Below are positions 16,967 to 26,244 of a DNA stretch of 64,000 bases, in pieces. The notes under the pieces were generated by a model that did no database searches, was not told the origin of the DNA, and saw nothing but the letters and a program-made list of their open reading frames with translations. Each line of letters starts with the position of its first letter. Position 1 is the stretch's first letter. The DNA lies in NCBI RefSeq assembly GCF_029714185.1, contig NZ_CP121671.1:3782001-3846000 (forward strand), written 5' to 3'. The stretch is from Halobacillus naozhouensis. GTDB taxonomy: Bacteria; Bacillota; Bacilli; Bacillales; Halobacillaceae. A program made the translations under genes and the position numbers.

Positions 16967-17773
16967 CTAGCTAGCAGCTAACTTATTTCTCATATATTTT
17001 TCAATCAAACTTACAAATAATAACAAAAAGAAGGAAACGGTTAAAAGCAATGCTGAGATGGCGACAGCAACAGTGGCATCTGATTCCATGGCAGTGTAAA
17101 TAGCAAGTGGAAGCGTCTGTGTTGTACCAGGCATATTACCGGCGAACATCATTGTTGCTCCAAATTCTCCTAATGCTAAAGCCCAACTTAAAGCTACGCC
17201 GGTTAATAAACCCGGAAAGGCAAGTGGAATGGTAACTCGCCAAAAGGTAATTTGCGGAGAAACCCCTAAGGTTCTTGAGACATCTAATAATTGGTCATCG
17301 ATCGCTTCAAAGGATTGCCTGGCTGTATTCAGGTAAAACGGCGAAGCCATAAAGATTTGTGCCATCACTACAGCAATTGCAGTAAAGGGAATCTCCACAT
17401 TAAATAAAGAGAACGCCCCCGATAGTAAGCCTCTTTGGCCAAATACGAGCAGTAAACCTACACCTACAACAGCAGTTGGAGCAACGATAGGCATTTTGAG
17501 GACTACTTCAAGTCCCTTTTTACCTGGAAACTCACTTTTAGCCAAGCGGTAAGCAAGTGGTGTACAGAAAACAATAATAAAAGCCATAGAAATCACCGTT
17601 GTTTTTAGGCTTAGAGTTAAAGCTTGATAAGCCAAGCTTCCGTTTAACTTCTCCCAAAGTAAGAGAGGGCTCTTTGTAATAAATACAGAAATCAACGGTA
17701 GAACTAAATAAGTGACGGTTGCAATAACCAATAAAAGTAACAAAAGTTGACCAATTTTACATACCGATGACAT
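16967..17773 (-). CDS. modB: Molybdate ABC transporter permease
   Basis: The start is at ATG 17773, behind AAGGAAGGTG; an upstream in-frame start at 17836 lacks a site. The 268 residues form about five to six membrane helices, with the ModB-type cytoplasmic loop (DVSRTLGVSPQITFWRVTIP) and conserved ALGEFGATMMFAGN. The gene is first in the minus-strand operon modB, modC-modA fusion, iron-sulfur subunit, molybdoenzyme, so the transporter most likely serves the enzyme's cofactor. The operon promoter must lie above 17773. Confidence 0.88.
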   Translation of the reverse strand: MSSVCKIGQLLLLLLVIATVTYLVLPLISVFITKSPLLLWEKLNGSLAYQALTLSLKTTVISMAFIIVFCTPLAYRLAKSEFPGKKGLEVVLKMPIVAPTAVVGVGLLLVFGQRGLLSGAFSLFNVEIPFTAIAVVMAQIFMASPFYLNTARQSFEAIDDQLLDVSRTLGVSPQITFWRVTIPLAFPGLLTGVALSWALALGEFGATMMFAGNMPGTTQTLPLAIYTAMESDATVAVAISALLLTVSFFLLLFVSLIEKYMRNKLAAS

Positions 17774-17884
17774 TGAATCACCTTCCTTACACAGTTTGAT
17801 TATAAGTGAGTAAATTTTTGTTATAGACGTTATCATTTTAATTTATATAAAGGTCATAAAGATTTCTTGGCTCTTAGTCTCAAA

Positions 17885-17916
17885 AGTAAAAGCCCTTAGA
17901 CTATGGGCTTTTTACT
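17885..17916. terminator. Hairpin with A/T flanks, probably bidirectional terminator
   Basis: A near-perfect inverted repeat pairs AGTAAAAGCCC with GGGCTTTTTACT around a 9-base loop. The T-run on the plus side and A-run on the minus side fit termination in either direction. No gene ends next to it now, so it may be left from a lost gene. Confidence 0.5.
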
Positions 17917-18429
17917 AATACAGTATTGATATCAGAAAATAAGACATTCCTTAAGGTCATCTTTAAAAGATACAGCGGACTATCTTTTTATTCATCCTTT
18001 TTCCTTAGATAAACCTCTTATTTATTTTTTATATGTTTTCCCTTGTAGTTGAAGAACAACTATACAAAATGATTCAAATTTTTATTCCGTAGCCTGTCTT
18101 ATTTACAACAGCATTTTCTACTGAAAGAATAGTACCATCAATGGAAGATGACTTTTTGAAACCGAAGCCTTTTGGTGGCATAAGTACATGTTTAGATCAG
18201 GTAGAAACGGCTCGATAGGCGAAAGATGGCGCCGAACTTGTCGCGCTAGCCTGTTTGTTGAATATACCTTTTCCATTCATAAACTCCACACTGTATCAAC
18301 AACGTTCGTTTTTGAGACAAGAATCTGAAGAAAAGAATTTATTACTTTATCCTTGATATACTAGTTTCAAAATTCGTATCAAAAACAAAGTGTTAATATG
18401 TACTATAATTAACCTTTTTTGATAACAAA
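17917..18429. other. Gene-free, decayed stretch
   Basis: No intact gene. A plus-strand frame from about 18090 to 18355 is open except for one internal stop, but resembles no family I know. Bases 18218-18250, read on the minus strand, resemble the first bases of the intron that ends at 25550 (GCGCGACAAGTTC, later TTTCGCC) and may be a tiny intron relic. Confidence 0.3.
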
Positions 18430-18613
18430 GATCAAAATTTACATATGCAGTTTGACGCGTTGAAGCAATATGGGGTGGAAGAGAAAAATATCTACTCAGA
18501 AAAAATTACCGGAACAAAAAAGATCGGCCGGCATTCACGGAAGTGGTGAGGTATCTACGTCGTGAAGGAGATAAGGTAGTTGTTTATAAACTCGATCGAG
18601 TTTTAATTTATTA
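18430..18613 (+). pseudogene. Serine recombinase (resolvase/invertase) N-terminal relic
   Basis: The frame reads DQNLHMQFDALKQYGVEEKN, then IYSEKITGTKK; after a single-base shift it continues DRPAFTEVVRYLRREGDKVV and VYKLDRV before a stop. This matches the resolvase catalytic domain (DQNxxxQ, IFxExxSGxxxDRPxxxxxL, LVVxKLDR). The start with the catalytic Ser and the whole DNA-binding end are missing. Confidence 0.75.
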
Positions 18614-18923
18614 ATTGATCTGTTAAAGCAATAATTTTATAAAAAGCTTTCTCTCTAGTTGTTATGGATAAATTTTGGTCCTGAAATTTGGAAATTAAGT
18701 CTTGAATTTCGTTAACAAGTATAAATCATCTGTTTTATTCTTTTGGTCCTTCTTTTTGAGAAAATGAATTAGATCGTCTTGCATCAGGAAACCTCCGTTT
18801 AAAATTACAAGGTTTTACCTTTGTTCTTCAAATAATCCCATCGGCCATATCGAAGCAAAAATAGTATAATACTAGATTTCTAGAGCACAATGGATATTAA
18901 CTCTATTGAATGAGGGGATATCC

Positions 18924-19409
18924 TTGCAAAATTATCAAAATACAGATAGAGCGAGCCGATATAAAGCCTATGTGAGTCAACTTGGTACTACTCAAATCCA
19001 TTTGAGAAACCCACTAATTATCGCGTGGTGGTCGGCTGCTTTCCTGGGGTTCGGCCACCTTCTTTTATCCAAATATCTTCGCGGTTATGTATTGGTTTTA
19101 TGGGAAATTATCATTAACATTAGTGCAAACATCAATCTAGCGATGATTTACTCTTTTCAAGGTCAATTTGATTTAGCTAAACAGGTGGTGGAACCAAGAT
19201 GGATGCTTCTTTATATACCTGTCTACATCTATGGATTTTGGGATAGTTACCGAACATCGGTCGATTTGAATAAGGTTTTTATACTGGCTTATCGGGAAAA
19301 CGCTCGATTTATTCATTTTCAAATCACAGCCTTAGAGATTAACTACCTAGATAAAAGGAAACCTTGGGTTGCAGTAATGTGGTCTTTTTTTATGCCAGGT
19401 GCAAGATAG
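18924..19409 (+). pseudogene. Polytopic membrane protein truncated by a TAG stop
   Basis: TTG 18924 lies 7 bases after GAGGGG. The 161 codons give a conserved Bacillaceae-type hypothetical membrane protein (RASRYKAYVSQLGTTQIHLR, WWSAAFLGFGHLLLSKYLRG, NYLDKRKPWVAVMWSFFMPG). The frame meets TAG at 19407, but continues afterwards as LYIHRIVKAFYYDMG for a further 20 codons. This reads like the MPG-x-GQLYIHR continuation I expect in relatives, so the TAG probably replaced a Gln codon (CAG). The gene is then a pseudogene, or makes a shortened product. Function unknown. Confidence 0.55.
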
Positions 19410-19481
19410 CTTTACATTCATAGAATCGTTAAAGCTTTTTATTATGATATGGGTCCTCTGAAACCTAGAGGATAAAGAAAA

Positions 19482-19521
19482 GCCCGATTCCCCCTAATCT
19501 ATAGGGAAATCGCGCTTTTTT
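19482..19521. terminator. Bidirectional terminator between convergent genes
   Basis: Inverted repeat GCCCGATTCCCC / GGGAAATCGCGC with TTTTTT on the plus side; on the minus side GGGCTTTTCTTT follows. It separates the truncated membrane gene from the protease gene. Confidence 0.75.
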
Positions 19522-19543
19522 AGCGATTATTTATGAATATTTA

Positions 19544-20986
19544 TTATCTTTTCGCACTTTTTTTAAACTTATTGTCAGTCAACGCAAACGCACGATCTAC
19601 AGCTGCATAGGCGTTAATATAGCCAGTACCGACTTCCCATGCTTCATATCCCGGCATGGACGTAGTGGTTTCAGTCAGGATTTCAAAGACTTCGTCGGGA
19701 GATAGTGTCGGGTTAGCTTCAAACATCAACATGATTATGCCTGCAACGTGTGGGGTAGCCATGGATGTTCCACTTAACGTTGTATAATACGGTTGAAAAG
19801 CAGTAGGTATATTTTCCGCGTCAGTAGTCGTATTAAGTACCCCTACCGGGGAAAGAGTTCTGGTTGACACGATATTTAAACCTGGAGCTGATATGTCGGG
19901 CCGGTTGAAATACGTATACGTTTCACCTTCACTGGTAAATGTCCCGCTTTCACCTTTCACACCACGTGATGAAAAGTCTGCCAGCTCATTTTCAAAGGTA
20001 CCTGCTGCCACAGAAATCACCCATGGTGCGAGAGAATATGGGTTCATAGTATCCGCCTCAGGACCAGCATTACCCGCCGCAAAGGTCACAACCATGCCCC
20101 GTTCATATGCTGCTTTACTAGCAACGTTAACCGGGCCATTCGGGTCAAATTCACCTGATGAACCCCAAGAATTTGTAATGACGCGAATGTCAAATTCCGC
20201 CTGATGGGTTAAAGCATAGTCAAATCCGCCAATTGCATCAAGAATAAAGAGAGCACCTCCGGAGCCATAGCCTACTAAATCTGCACCCGGGGCCACCCCT
20301 TCATATTTTCCGTTAGACTTTTCTCCTGTGCCACCAACAGTACCAGCAACATGAGTCCCATGCCCGGAGTTGGTATCCGTGTTCACAATACCCTCTTGAT
20401 ATGTCACAGGGCCGATATCGCTATATGCTTGTAAGTTAATGGAGCTAAGTACATTTTCAATTAGATGAGATCCGTATTCTAAGTCTGCATGTGTGCCGTC
20501 GACCCCACTGTCATGTACAAGTACGGAACCCCCTTCTCCGGTAACAGGTAGTCCTTCGTTCCATTTTGTCATCTGATCATCCGTACGAACCTGATCGACT
20601 CCTGTAAGTTCTGTAGCCTTTTCGTTAAAGTATATCAGCTTTCTGTTCAAGTACAGAGAACGAACACCTTCTGCTTTTGATAGTTTATCAATCTGACTTT
20701 CTGTTGCTAAAACACCGGCGACCGGAAGGGCCTTCATAGTAACCCCATCCGATACTCCAATCTCTTCAAGCAAAGCAACATTTTCAGTGGTAGGAGCCCC
20801 CTCACCTTCAAAAGTGACCACCACTTCAAACGGTCCTGATTCCGATTCTAATGCTTTATTTAAATAGGGGTCGATAGAAACGTCAATATTTGCTTCTGCA
20901 TTCACTCCTATTCCACTTGGTAATAGCGAAACAAATAAGGATAAAATTGCGACCAGTGTTAAAACAAAGCTTGCTCTTTTCTTCAT
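19544..20986 (-). CDS. Secreted subtilisin-like serine protease (S8)
   Basis: The start is placed at ATG 20986, after AAAGGAGG. The 480 residues comprise a signal peptide (MKKRASFVLTLVAILSLFVS..., cleavage near VNA), an I9-like propeptide to about residue 125, and a peptidase S8 domain. The triad is visible as Asp159 (VLVHDSGVDGTH), His212 (GHGTHVAG) and Ser408 (LSGTSMATPHVAG), with oxyanion Asn306 (AAGNAGP). The product should be exported and self-processed. It is a single-gene unit. Acidic residues dominate the mature domain, in keeping with a salt-adapted exoenzyme. Confidence 0.9.
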   Translation of the reverse strand: MKKRASFVLTLVAILSLFVSLLPSGIGVNAEANIDVSIDPYLNKALESESGPFEVVVTFEGEGAPTTENVALLEEIGVSDGVTMKALPVAGVLATESQIDKLSKAEGVRSLYLNRKLIYFNEKATELTGVDQVRTDDQMTKWNEGLPVTGEGGSVLVHDSGVDGTHADLEYGSHLIENVLSSINLQAYSDIGPVTYQEGIVNTDTNSGHGTHVAGTVGGTGEKSNGKYEGVAPGADLVGYGSGGALFILDAIGGFDYALTHQAEFDIRVITNSWGSSGEFDPNGPVNVASKAAYERGMVVTFAAGNAGPEADTMNPYSLAPWVISVAAGTFENELADFSSRGVKGESGTFTSEGETYTYFNRPDISAPGLNIVSTRTLSPVGVLNTTTDAENIPTAFQPYYTTLSGTSMATPHVAGIIMLMFEANPTLSPDEVFEILTETTTSMPGYEAWEVGTGYINAYAAVDRAFALTDNKFKKSAKR

Positions 20987-21670
20987 ATTCTGTGTCTCCT
21001 CCTTTTTATTGATCTCTAAATTCCTTTTCCGCATTATAGTAACACAATATTTTGATTTTTCAGTATTTAAATCCCTCAAAAGACCAAAAGAATTCTTTAG
21101 AACTAGTATTTTCTAGTATATGGTTAATATAGCTGAACCAAAATTTTTTCTTCCCTTGTATTTTCAATAACAATTCGTGTTCGGGTTGTGACTACTGCAT
21201 AAGATAAATTGCCAGTTTCTCATCCCTTCGGTTAAAGCTTCCTGAGGAAGTCGGAACCCGTCTACTGCAGACAAACTGCCCACGAGGTCGGTCTTGAACC
21301 AGATAGTGACTCTGATCCAGTAACCCCCTTAGTTCCATGGTCGGGAGGGACAAGTCCTATCAGTTCATCAACCGTTTTGATCCATCGAGAAACTTTATGT
21401 AGTAACGAGCATCATTTCCCCTGGCTATGACCCACAATATTCTTAACATCAATGATTAAGTACGTTGTCAATAAAGACTTTTAAGCTCCATCGCCAAAAA
21501 GTCTGTTGGTTCACAGCAAGTAATTTCTGTAATCCTAAACGGATGAAAATGTACAATATTTACATCCTAATCTTACAATATAAATACCGGATTAGAGCGT
21601 TTATAGACAGGGAAAAGAGAAGCTTTTAATTTACAAAAATAAGAAAATGTGGAGAATAGGAGGGTAACTT
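20987..21670. other. Gene-free stretch with unassigned higher-GC block
   Basis: It probably holds the protease promoter near 21000-21130. A block at about 21190-21400 is visibly richer in G and C than its flanks and has only interrupted frames on both strands. It may be part of an insertion sequence or intron, but I could not match it to a family. Confidence 0.3.
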
Positions 21671-21739
21671 ATGACGACCAATATTGTATTAATTGATGAT
21701 CATAAACTATTTCGTGAAGGTGTAAAGAAGATAGTCTAG
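21671..21739 (+). pseudogene. N-terminal fragment of a NarL/DegU-type response regulator
   Basis: Behind a good AGGAGGG site, ATG opens a 22-codon frame, MTTNIVLIDDHKLFREGVKK then IV and TAG. This is the beta1-DD-helix start of LuxR-family response regulators and is very close to DegU. The rest is gone: immediately after this point the sequence belongs to a different protein in another frame. A deletion joint is the simplest reading. Confidence 0.75.
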
Positions 21740-21744
21740 ACACT

Positions 21745-22641
21745 TTGACGCTAAATCCAGACGATAGATTTCCTCTAGCCAGTACAGTAAAGATCATTAT
21801 TGCATTTAATTTTGTAAGAATGGTTGAAAACGATAAATTTTCCATTTCCGAAAAAGTAAATGTCAACTATATTGATAAATTTTTTATCAAAAATACAGAT
21901 GGTGGCGCCCATCCTGCCTGGAAAAATTCCATTAATAATCCTAATGAGGTATCGTTGTTAGAGGTAGCTAAGGGGATGATGCATTTTAGTTCAAATGCAT
22001 GTACAGATTACTTAATGAGTAAAATTGGATTAGATGTTATTAACGAGAGTTTAAAAACTCTCCAAACGAATAAACACGATAGAATAACTTATCTAACACC
22101 GTCCGTTTTAATACCAGTTTATTTGTCAGATAAGAAGAAAATAGCTGCTGATAAGATAAAATCAATGAGTCTTTCTTCTTACCAAGAATTGTCAGAAGAG
22201 TTATTTCAGAAAATGGCAATGGATAATTGTGATTCTCTTAAAGAAAAAGCAGTTCAAATGTTAGATCGAAAAGTACAATATGCTACATCAGAAAAACTGC
22301 CATCTTCAACTACAGTAGATTACGCTGACCTTATGTGCAAGTTAGGAAAAGAACTACTGAGTATAAAAGAAAAAGAACTATTTAATGAAGTATTAATCGG
22401 AAAAAGCATTAAAGATGATCAAGATGACTTCTTTTGGTATAGGGGTGGAGCTACACTATTTGTTTTAACTTCTGCCTTGTATAGAGAAAGAGGAGATCAC
22501 TCCGTTTCAGTTTCCCTGTTTATGCGTGATGATAAAGCTGGAGAAATATACTGGATAAAAAATATACTCAATAGCTTCATTTTCAGTATAGCCACTGATC
22601 ATGATTTCAGAAATAGAGTAAAAGAATTGGCAGTTAATTAA
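21745..22641 (+). pseudogene. Beta-lactamase-like serine hydrolase lacking its N-terminus
   Basis: The frame opens just before TTG 21745, with no ribosome site. It encodes a class A beta-lactamase-fold protein: the nucleophile motif STVK comes at residues 13-16, where about residue 70 is usual, and SSN follows in FSSNACTDYL; the third motif is weak (RGG). Roughly 50 residues, including any export signal, are missing. The left border coincides with the response-regulator fragment. The remaining 298 codons are undamaged, so the loss looks recent. Without a start or signal it is probably not functional. Confidence 0.6.
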
Positions 22642-22778
22642 CTCAACTTCCGCACTCGAAAATGGCGCGTAAAGCCTTGATATGATGCTTATGGCAATCA
22701 ATTATTTATCTCCAAAAACACAAAAAAGACATCCTCTTTGGTAGAATAAAGACACCATAACAATACCCCAAAGAAAGG

Positions 22779-22913
22779 GTGTCTGTTGTGACTATTATTT
22801 TATCAACATCCAACTCTCATGAACAGGCGGATTCTTACGTTTCCCGTTTTTTCAAAGAACCTAACCTCTCTGTCTTTCTGCACCCATCCAATATTCCGGA
22901 ATTGTTAGCAATA
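22779..22913 (+). pseudogene. Possible transposase N-terminal fragment, interrupted by the group II intron
   Basis: The plus frame reads VTIILSTSNSHEQADSYVSR, then FFKEPNLSVFLHPSNI, resembling the first residues of some IS4-type DDE transposases (short helix, then FFKxxxxxxxLxxSNI). A hairpin AGACACC/GGGTGTCT at 22751-22785 precedes it and could be an IS end. The intron 3' end follows at about 22914. Nothing recognisable as transposase lies on the far side of the intron. The family call is tentative. Confidence 0.3.
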
Positions 22914-25550
22914 GGTAAGCGTTTGAAGTTATCTCCGGCTTTTCCCCTGCTCCGCACCGAACGTGCTAGTTTCCCAGCATTCGGCGTTCCATCTAATGAT
23001 ATGTACTAAATTATAAGTTCCTTGTTACTCTTCGAGACTGGATCGCTTGATCCCTTCCATCCCACATACCTTTCGGTATTGGTTAATTTTATCTAGAATT
23101 CGTTGGTTTTGTGGAATCTTTTCAAGATAAAAATTGATTCGCTCGATATCTCTAATGTGTATGAGCCGGTGGACATCTTTATGGAGAATGCGGAGGTTTT
23201 GAAACTTATCCGTTCCTCCAAAACTCTTGGGTACATAATGATGACAATGAACATCTGAAGCATGTAAATACTCGCCTGTAATTTCACATTTACCCATCTT
23301 CATACTGTACCGACTTATTCGATTATCAAGATATTCTATACTCCGATTCGGTAGAGAAGCTTTCATTAAATAACCGACTTCTTGTTGTATATCCGGTCGT
23401 AACTTTTTATAAATTTGTTCTCTACCTCTCTTTGTGTAAAGCGAAAGCTTTGGACTGAAGTTCATCTTATGGAATGTTTTAACATTACCAATAGGAAAAA
23501 GGTACATCCCTCTAATGTTGATAGTCTTCGTTCCTAAGCTAAAGTTCTTCTTATAAAAAGGTGGTGGCTGAAAAGGATGTTCTAGTTTTCCAACCGGTCG
23601 AAGACGGTTCACTAGAAATGGTTTAAGATCGAAAGCAAGACGTGAGAACGCAAGGCTTACATGAGTCGCTCGTTTGAAGTAATGATGAATACCCAAAACG
23701 AAACTATTATAACGTTGAATATTTCCAGCAGAAGGGGAAGCTTTTATTGTTCGAATGAGCTTCTTAGCTTCCTGTTTGATTTTCCTTCTTTTTGAGGAAA
23801 TGACCCCTGTATGGGCCACTCGTTTCTTCCCCTTTTTATTCGCACGAATGGTGAAACCTAAGAACTCTGATTCTCGTTTTCTCAAGTTTACAATTTGAGA
23901 TTTCTCTGGAGAGATGTCCAACTTTAAACGCTCTTTGAGGTAAAGACGTACCGCATGGTACCACCGTTGAGCTGTCTTTCCATCTCGGCATAGAATTTTA
24001 AAATCATCGGCGTACCTAATCAAGTATCCTTGCTTCAAGTTTGTTTGTTTTCTAGCTCGCCTTTTAGCATCATCTGAACTGTAGGTTTTTGTAAGAGGAA
24101 AGACCTCCCATTGTCCTGCAACCCATTGATCTAAGTCATTTAGAACCACATTAGAGAGTAAAGGTGATAGAATACCACCTTGTGGTGATCCTTTCACAGG
24201 CACACCTTCTCCATCGATTTCGGACTTGATCATTTTAGCTATACAAGCGAGAACCTTTCGGTCTCGAATACCCATATTCCAAAGCTGTTTATTTAGTAAT
24301 GAGTGATTCACATTATCAAAGAAACTTTTAATATCTACATCGACGACAAAATGAAATTGCGCTTGGTTAATTAAGTATTGTATCCTTGCCATAGCATGAT
24401 GAGCAGACCGGAGAGGTCTGAACCCGTAACTATGTTTGAAGAATTGAGACTCAACAATCGGTTCGAGAACTTGTTTGAAGCTCTGTTGGATGATTCTATC
24501 CAAGATACATGGAATCCCAAGAGGTCTCCATTTACCGTTCTCTTTTTCAATCCATTCTCTTCGAACTTTCTTCGGGTGATAGTTTCTTAGTTTGGTTCTT
24601 ACTTCGTTTACGAGATTGTTTTCCGATAGCTCTTTCATGTCATCGATGGTTTTTCCATCGGTACCTGGCGTTTTGGACCCTTTGTTGGTTTTAATCATGC
24701 GAAAAGCGAGCAGGATGTTTTCTCTCGAAATGATCGTGTCATAAAGATGAGAAAACTTGTATCCTTGACTCGCTTTTTCATGTAGGTCTGTAAACGTCTC
24801 CGTCATATGATAATAATCCCAGTTTCGCAACGTTGGCACTGTGGCATCCCTCCTTATGGAGTGATGTTCCCACGTTCCTACCCGATCGGTGCCATTCACT
24901 TACGGAAAATAATCGTTTCATTCATTAGACTTGGGGCTGTTCCTCCACTCCCATTACAGGAGATTCCAGTCACTCCCCTACCCTCACAAGGACAAATACT
25001 TTTCAGCATGGAGCTTTATAGCAACCGTTTCGGGTGACAGCCCTTGTTTCAACGTCCCTTGCTTTCCAAGTACCTTACAACGTAGCTTTCCATACTAAAC
25101 ATAGGTGCTTCCTTTAAGCCTGTGAGCTGGATACCGCCATGGTTCGGTATAGCGTATTTCAGAGGGCGCAGTTTTACTCCACACCACTCACGTCATCGTA
25201 AGATGACACGTAAGTTTCCCTACGTTGAAAATTTAGACCCTTACTTTCGGAGGTTCGTCAGTTCCTATCTCAAGGAACGATTCTCACCGTATCTAGTTTT
25301 TCAGCCGTGAGGCATATCCGTTGGCATACCTTTTCTTATTGAATGGCTACAGCCTTCGTTCTACCTAATCTACCTGTGCTTCATACCCTATAACCTATCA
25401 ATTATAACGCATGCAGGAGTATTGACGGGATGGTTTCAGGAAACATGGATCCGTCATTCCCATCCTCCGTTGTAAAGTTGAAATTTAATTGTTTAAACTT
25501 CCTGCTTTTTCACGGCGAAAGGCGTTTATAGCAGAACTTGTCGCGCGCAC
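22914..25550 (-). mobile_element. Full-length group II intron with RT-HNH protein
   Basis: On the minus strand the element begins GTGCGCGCGACAAG at 25550, matching the GUGYG 5' rule, and runs through about 700 bases of RNA domains before the intron-encoded protein. After the protein, domain V is visible at 22953-22987: a 7-bp lower stem starting CGC, a 2-base CG bulge, and an upper stem capped by GAAA. Domain VI follows, and the intron ends near ...TTGCTAAC at 22914. Exact ends are inferred and could shift by a few bases. It appears complete and possibly mobile. Confidence 0.75.
23025..24839 (-). CDS. ltrA: Group II intron-encoded reverse transcriptase/maturase with HNH endonuclease
   Basis: The start is taken at GTG 24839, 9 bases after AAGGAGG; a longer frame to 24899 lacks a site. 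The 604 residues show the RT fingers and palm (GKWRPLGIPCILDRI, HSYGFRPLRSAHHAM, VVDVDIKSFFDNVNH, GSPQGGILSPLLSN) with catalytic YADD at 276-279. Then come FLGFTI, the maturase region and a C-terminal HNH domain with CEITGEYL, DVHCHHYVPKSFGGTDKF and HKDVHRLIH. All catalytic motifs are intact. It splices and mobilises the host intron through a ribonucleoprotein that copies into DNA. Confidence 0.92.
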   Translation of the reverse strand: MPTLRNWDYYHMTETFTDLHEKASQGYKFSHLYDTIISRENILLAFRMIKTNKGSKTPGTDGKTIDDMKELSENNLVNEVRTKLRNYHPKKVRREWIEKENGKWRPLGIPCILDRIIQQSFKQVLEPIVESQFFKHSYGFRPLRSAHHAMARIQYLINQAQFHFVVDVDIKSFFDNVNHSLLNKQLWNMGIRDRKVLACIAKMIKSEIDGEGVPVKGSPQGGILSPLLSNVVLNDLDQWVAGQWEVFPLTKTYSSDDAKRRARKQTNLKQGYLIRYADDFKILCRDGKTAQRWYHAVRLYLKERLKLDISPEKSQIVNLRKRESEFLGFTIRANKKGKKRVAHTGVISSKRRKIKQEAKKLIRTIKASPSAGNIQRYNSFVLGIHHYFKRATHVSLAFSRLAFDLKPFLVNRLRPVGKLEHPFQPPPFYKKNFSLGTKTINIRGMYLFPIGNVKTFHKMNFSPKLSLYTKRGREQIYKKLRPDIQQEVGYLMKASLPNRSIEYLDNRISRYSMKMGKCEITGEYLHASDVHCHHYVPKSFGGTDKFQNLRILHKDVHRLIHIRDIERINFYLEKIPQNQRILDKINQYRKVCGMEGIKRSSLEE

Positions 25551-25658
25551 CCTTATCATGAAGACTCAGTTTCAAGATAATCTCCCTCAAAGCAAGAACC
25601 CAACTTCGATTAGCTGGTATTATTTCCAGTAGGTAGGTCGTTTCATAAACGATAATAT

Positions 25659-26132
25659 TCAATTGAGTAATAAATTATAATAAAAATGTTCCTCGTCTTT
25701 CTCATACCCAATTAATTCATATAAATGTTGTGCCTTGTGATTGTCGCTAGCTGTTTCAAGTGTTAATTCTTTTGCACCTGTTTCTAAGGCGTGTTCCTTT
25801 GCTTTTTGCATTAAGCTCTTAGCTACTCCACTTCGCCTCGCAGATTGATCAACATACAGGTCATTTAAAATCAATATTTTTGCTAGATTGACTGATGAAA
25901 AGGATGGATAAAGCTGAACAAATCCTAATGGTCTTACAGAGATTTCTTGTTTTTCGATTGCTAAAAAAATCACAGATTGTTGATTTTCCATTCTTTCACG
26001 AATAAACTTTTTTCCTTCCTCTACGTTTGATGGTTGTTCGTAAAAGACCCGATATTTGTCAAAAAGGTCTGCAACTAAATCTATTTGATCTAGGTCTGCT
26101 TTCATAAGTACAATGTTTTCATCGTTAGTCAT
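25659..26132 (-). CDS. GNAT-family N-acetyltransferase
   Basis: A 157-residue acetyltransferase whose acetyl-CoA site reads LYVDQSARRSGVAKSLMQKA (motif A, V-x-x-x-x-R-x-x-G-x-A), followed by LTLETASDNHKAQHLYELIG. Substrate unknown. It lies beside the intron, upstream of a second unrelated GNAT and separated from it by about 110 bp. Proteins of this length often modify small molecules or protein termini. Confidence 0.85.
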   Translation of the reverse strand: MTNDENIVLMKADLDQIDLVADLFDKYRVFYEQPSNVEEGKKFIRERMENQQSVIFLAIEKQEISVRPLGFVQLYPSFSSVNLAKILILNDLYVDQSARRSGVAKSLMQKAKEHALETGAKELTLETASDNHKAQHLYELIGYEKDEEHFYYNLLLN

Positions 26133-26244
26133 ATTATTTTCCCTCCTATTTATGAAAATCTTAAGCCTAAGTCAGCCAAATTGTCCTTGACCTTCGTAAT
26201 AATTCGAGATAAGCGCTCCTATTCATGAATAAACATATGGCTTA

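Noticed and set aside
18218..18250. Similarity to the 5' end of the group II intron
   Set aside because: Only about 20 matching bases in two blocks; kept as a remark in the gap entry, not as a feature.
21190..21400. GC-richer block that could be part of an IS element or intron
   Set aside because: No frame or motif I could tie to a family on either strand.
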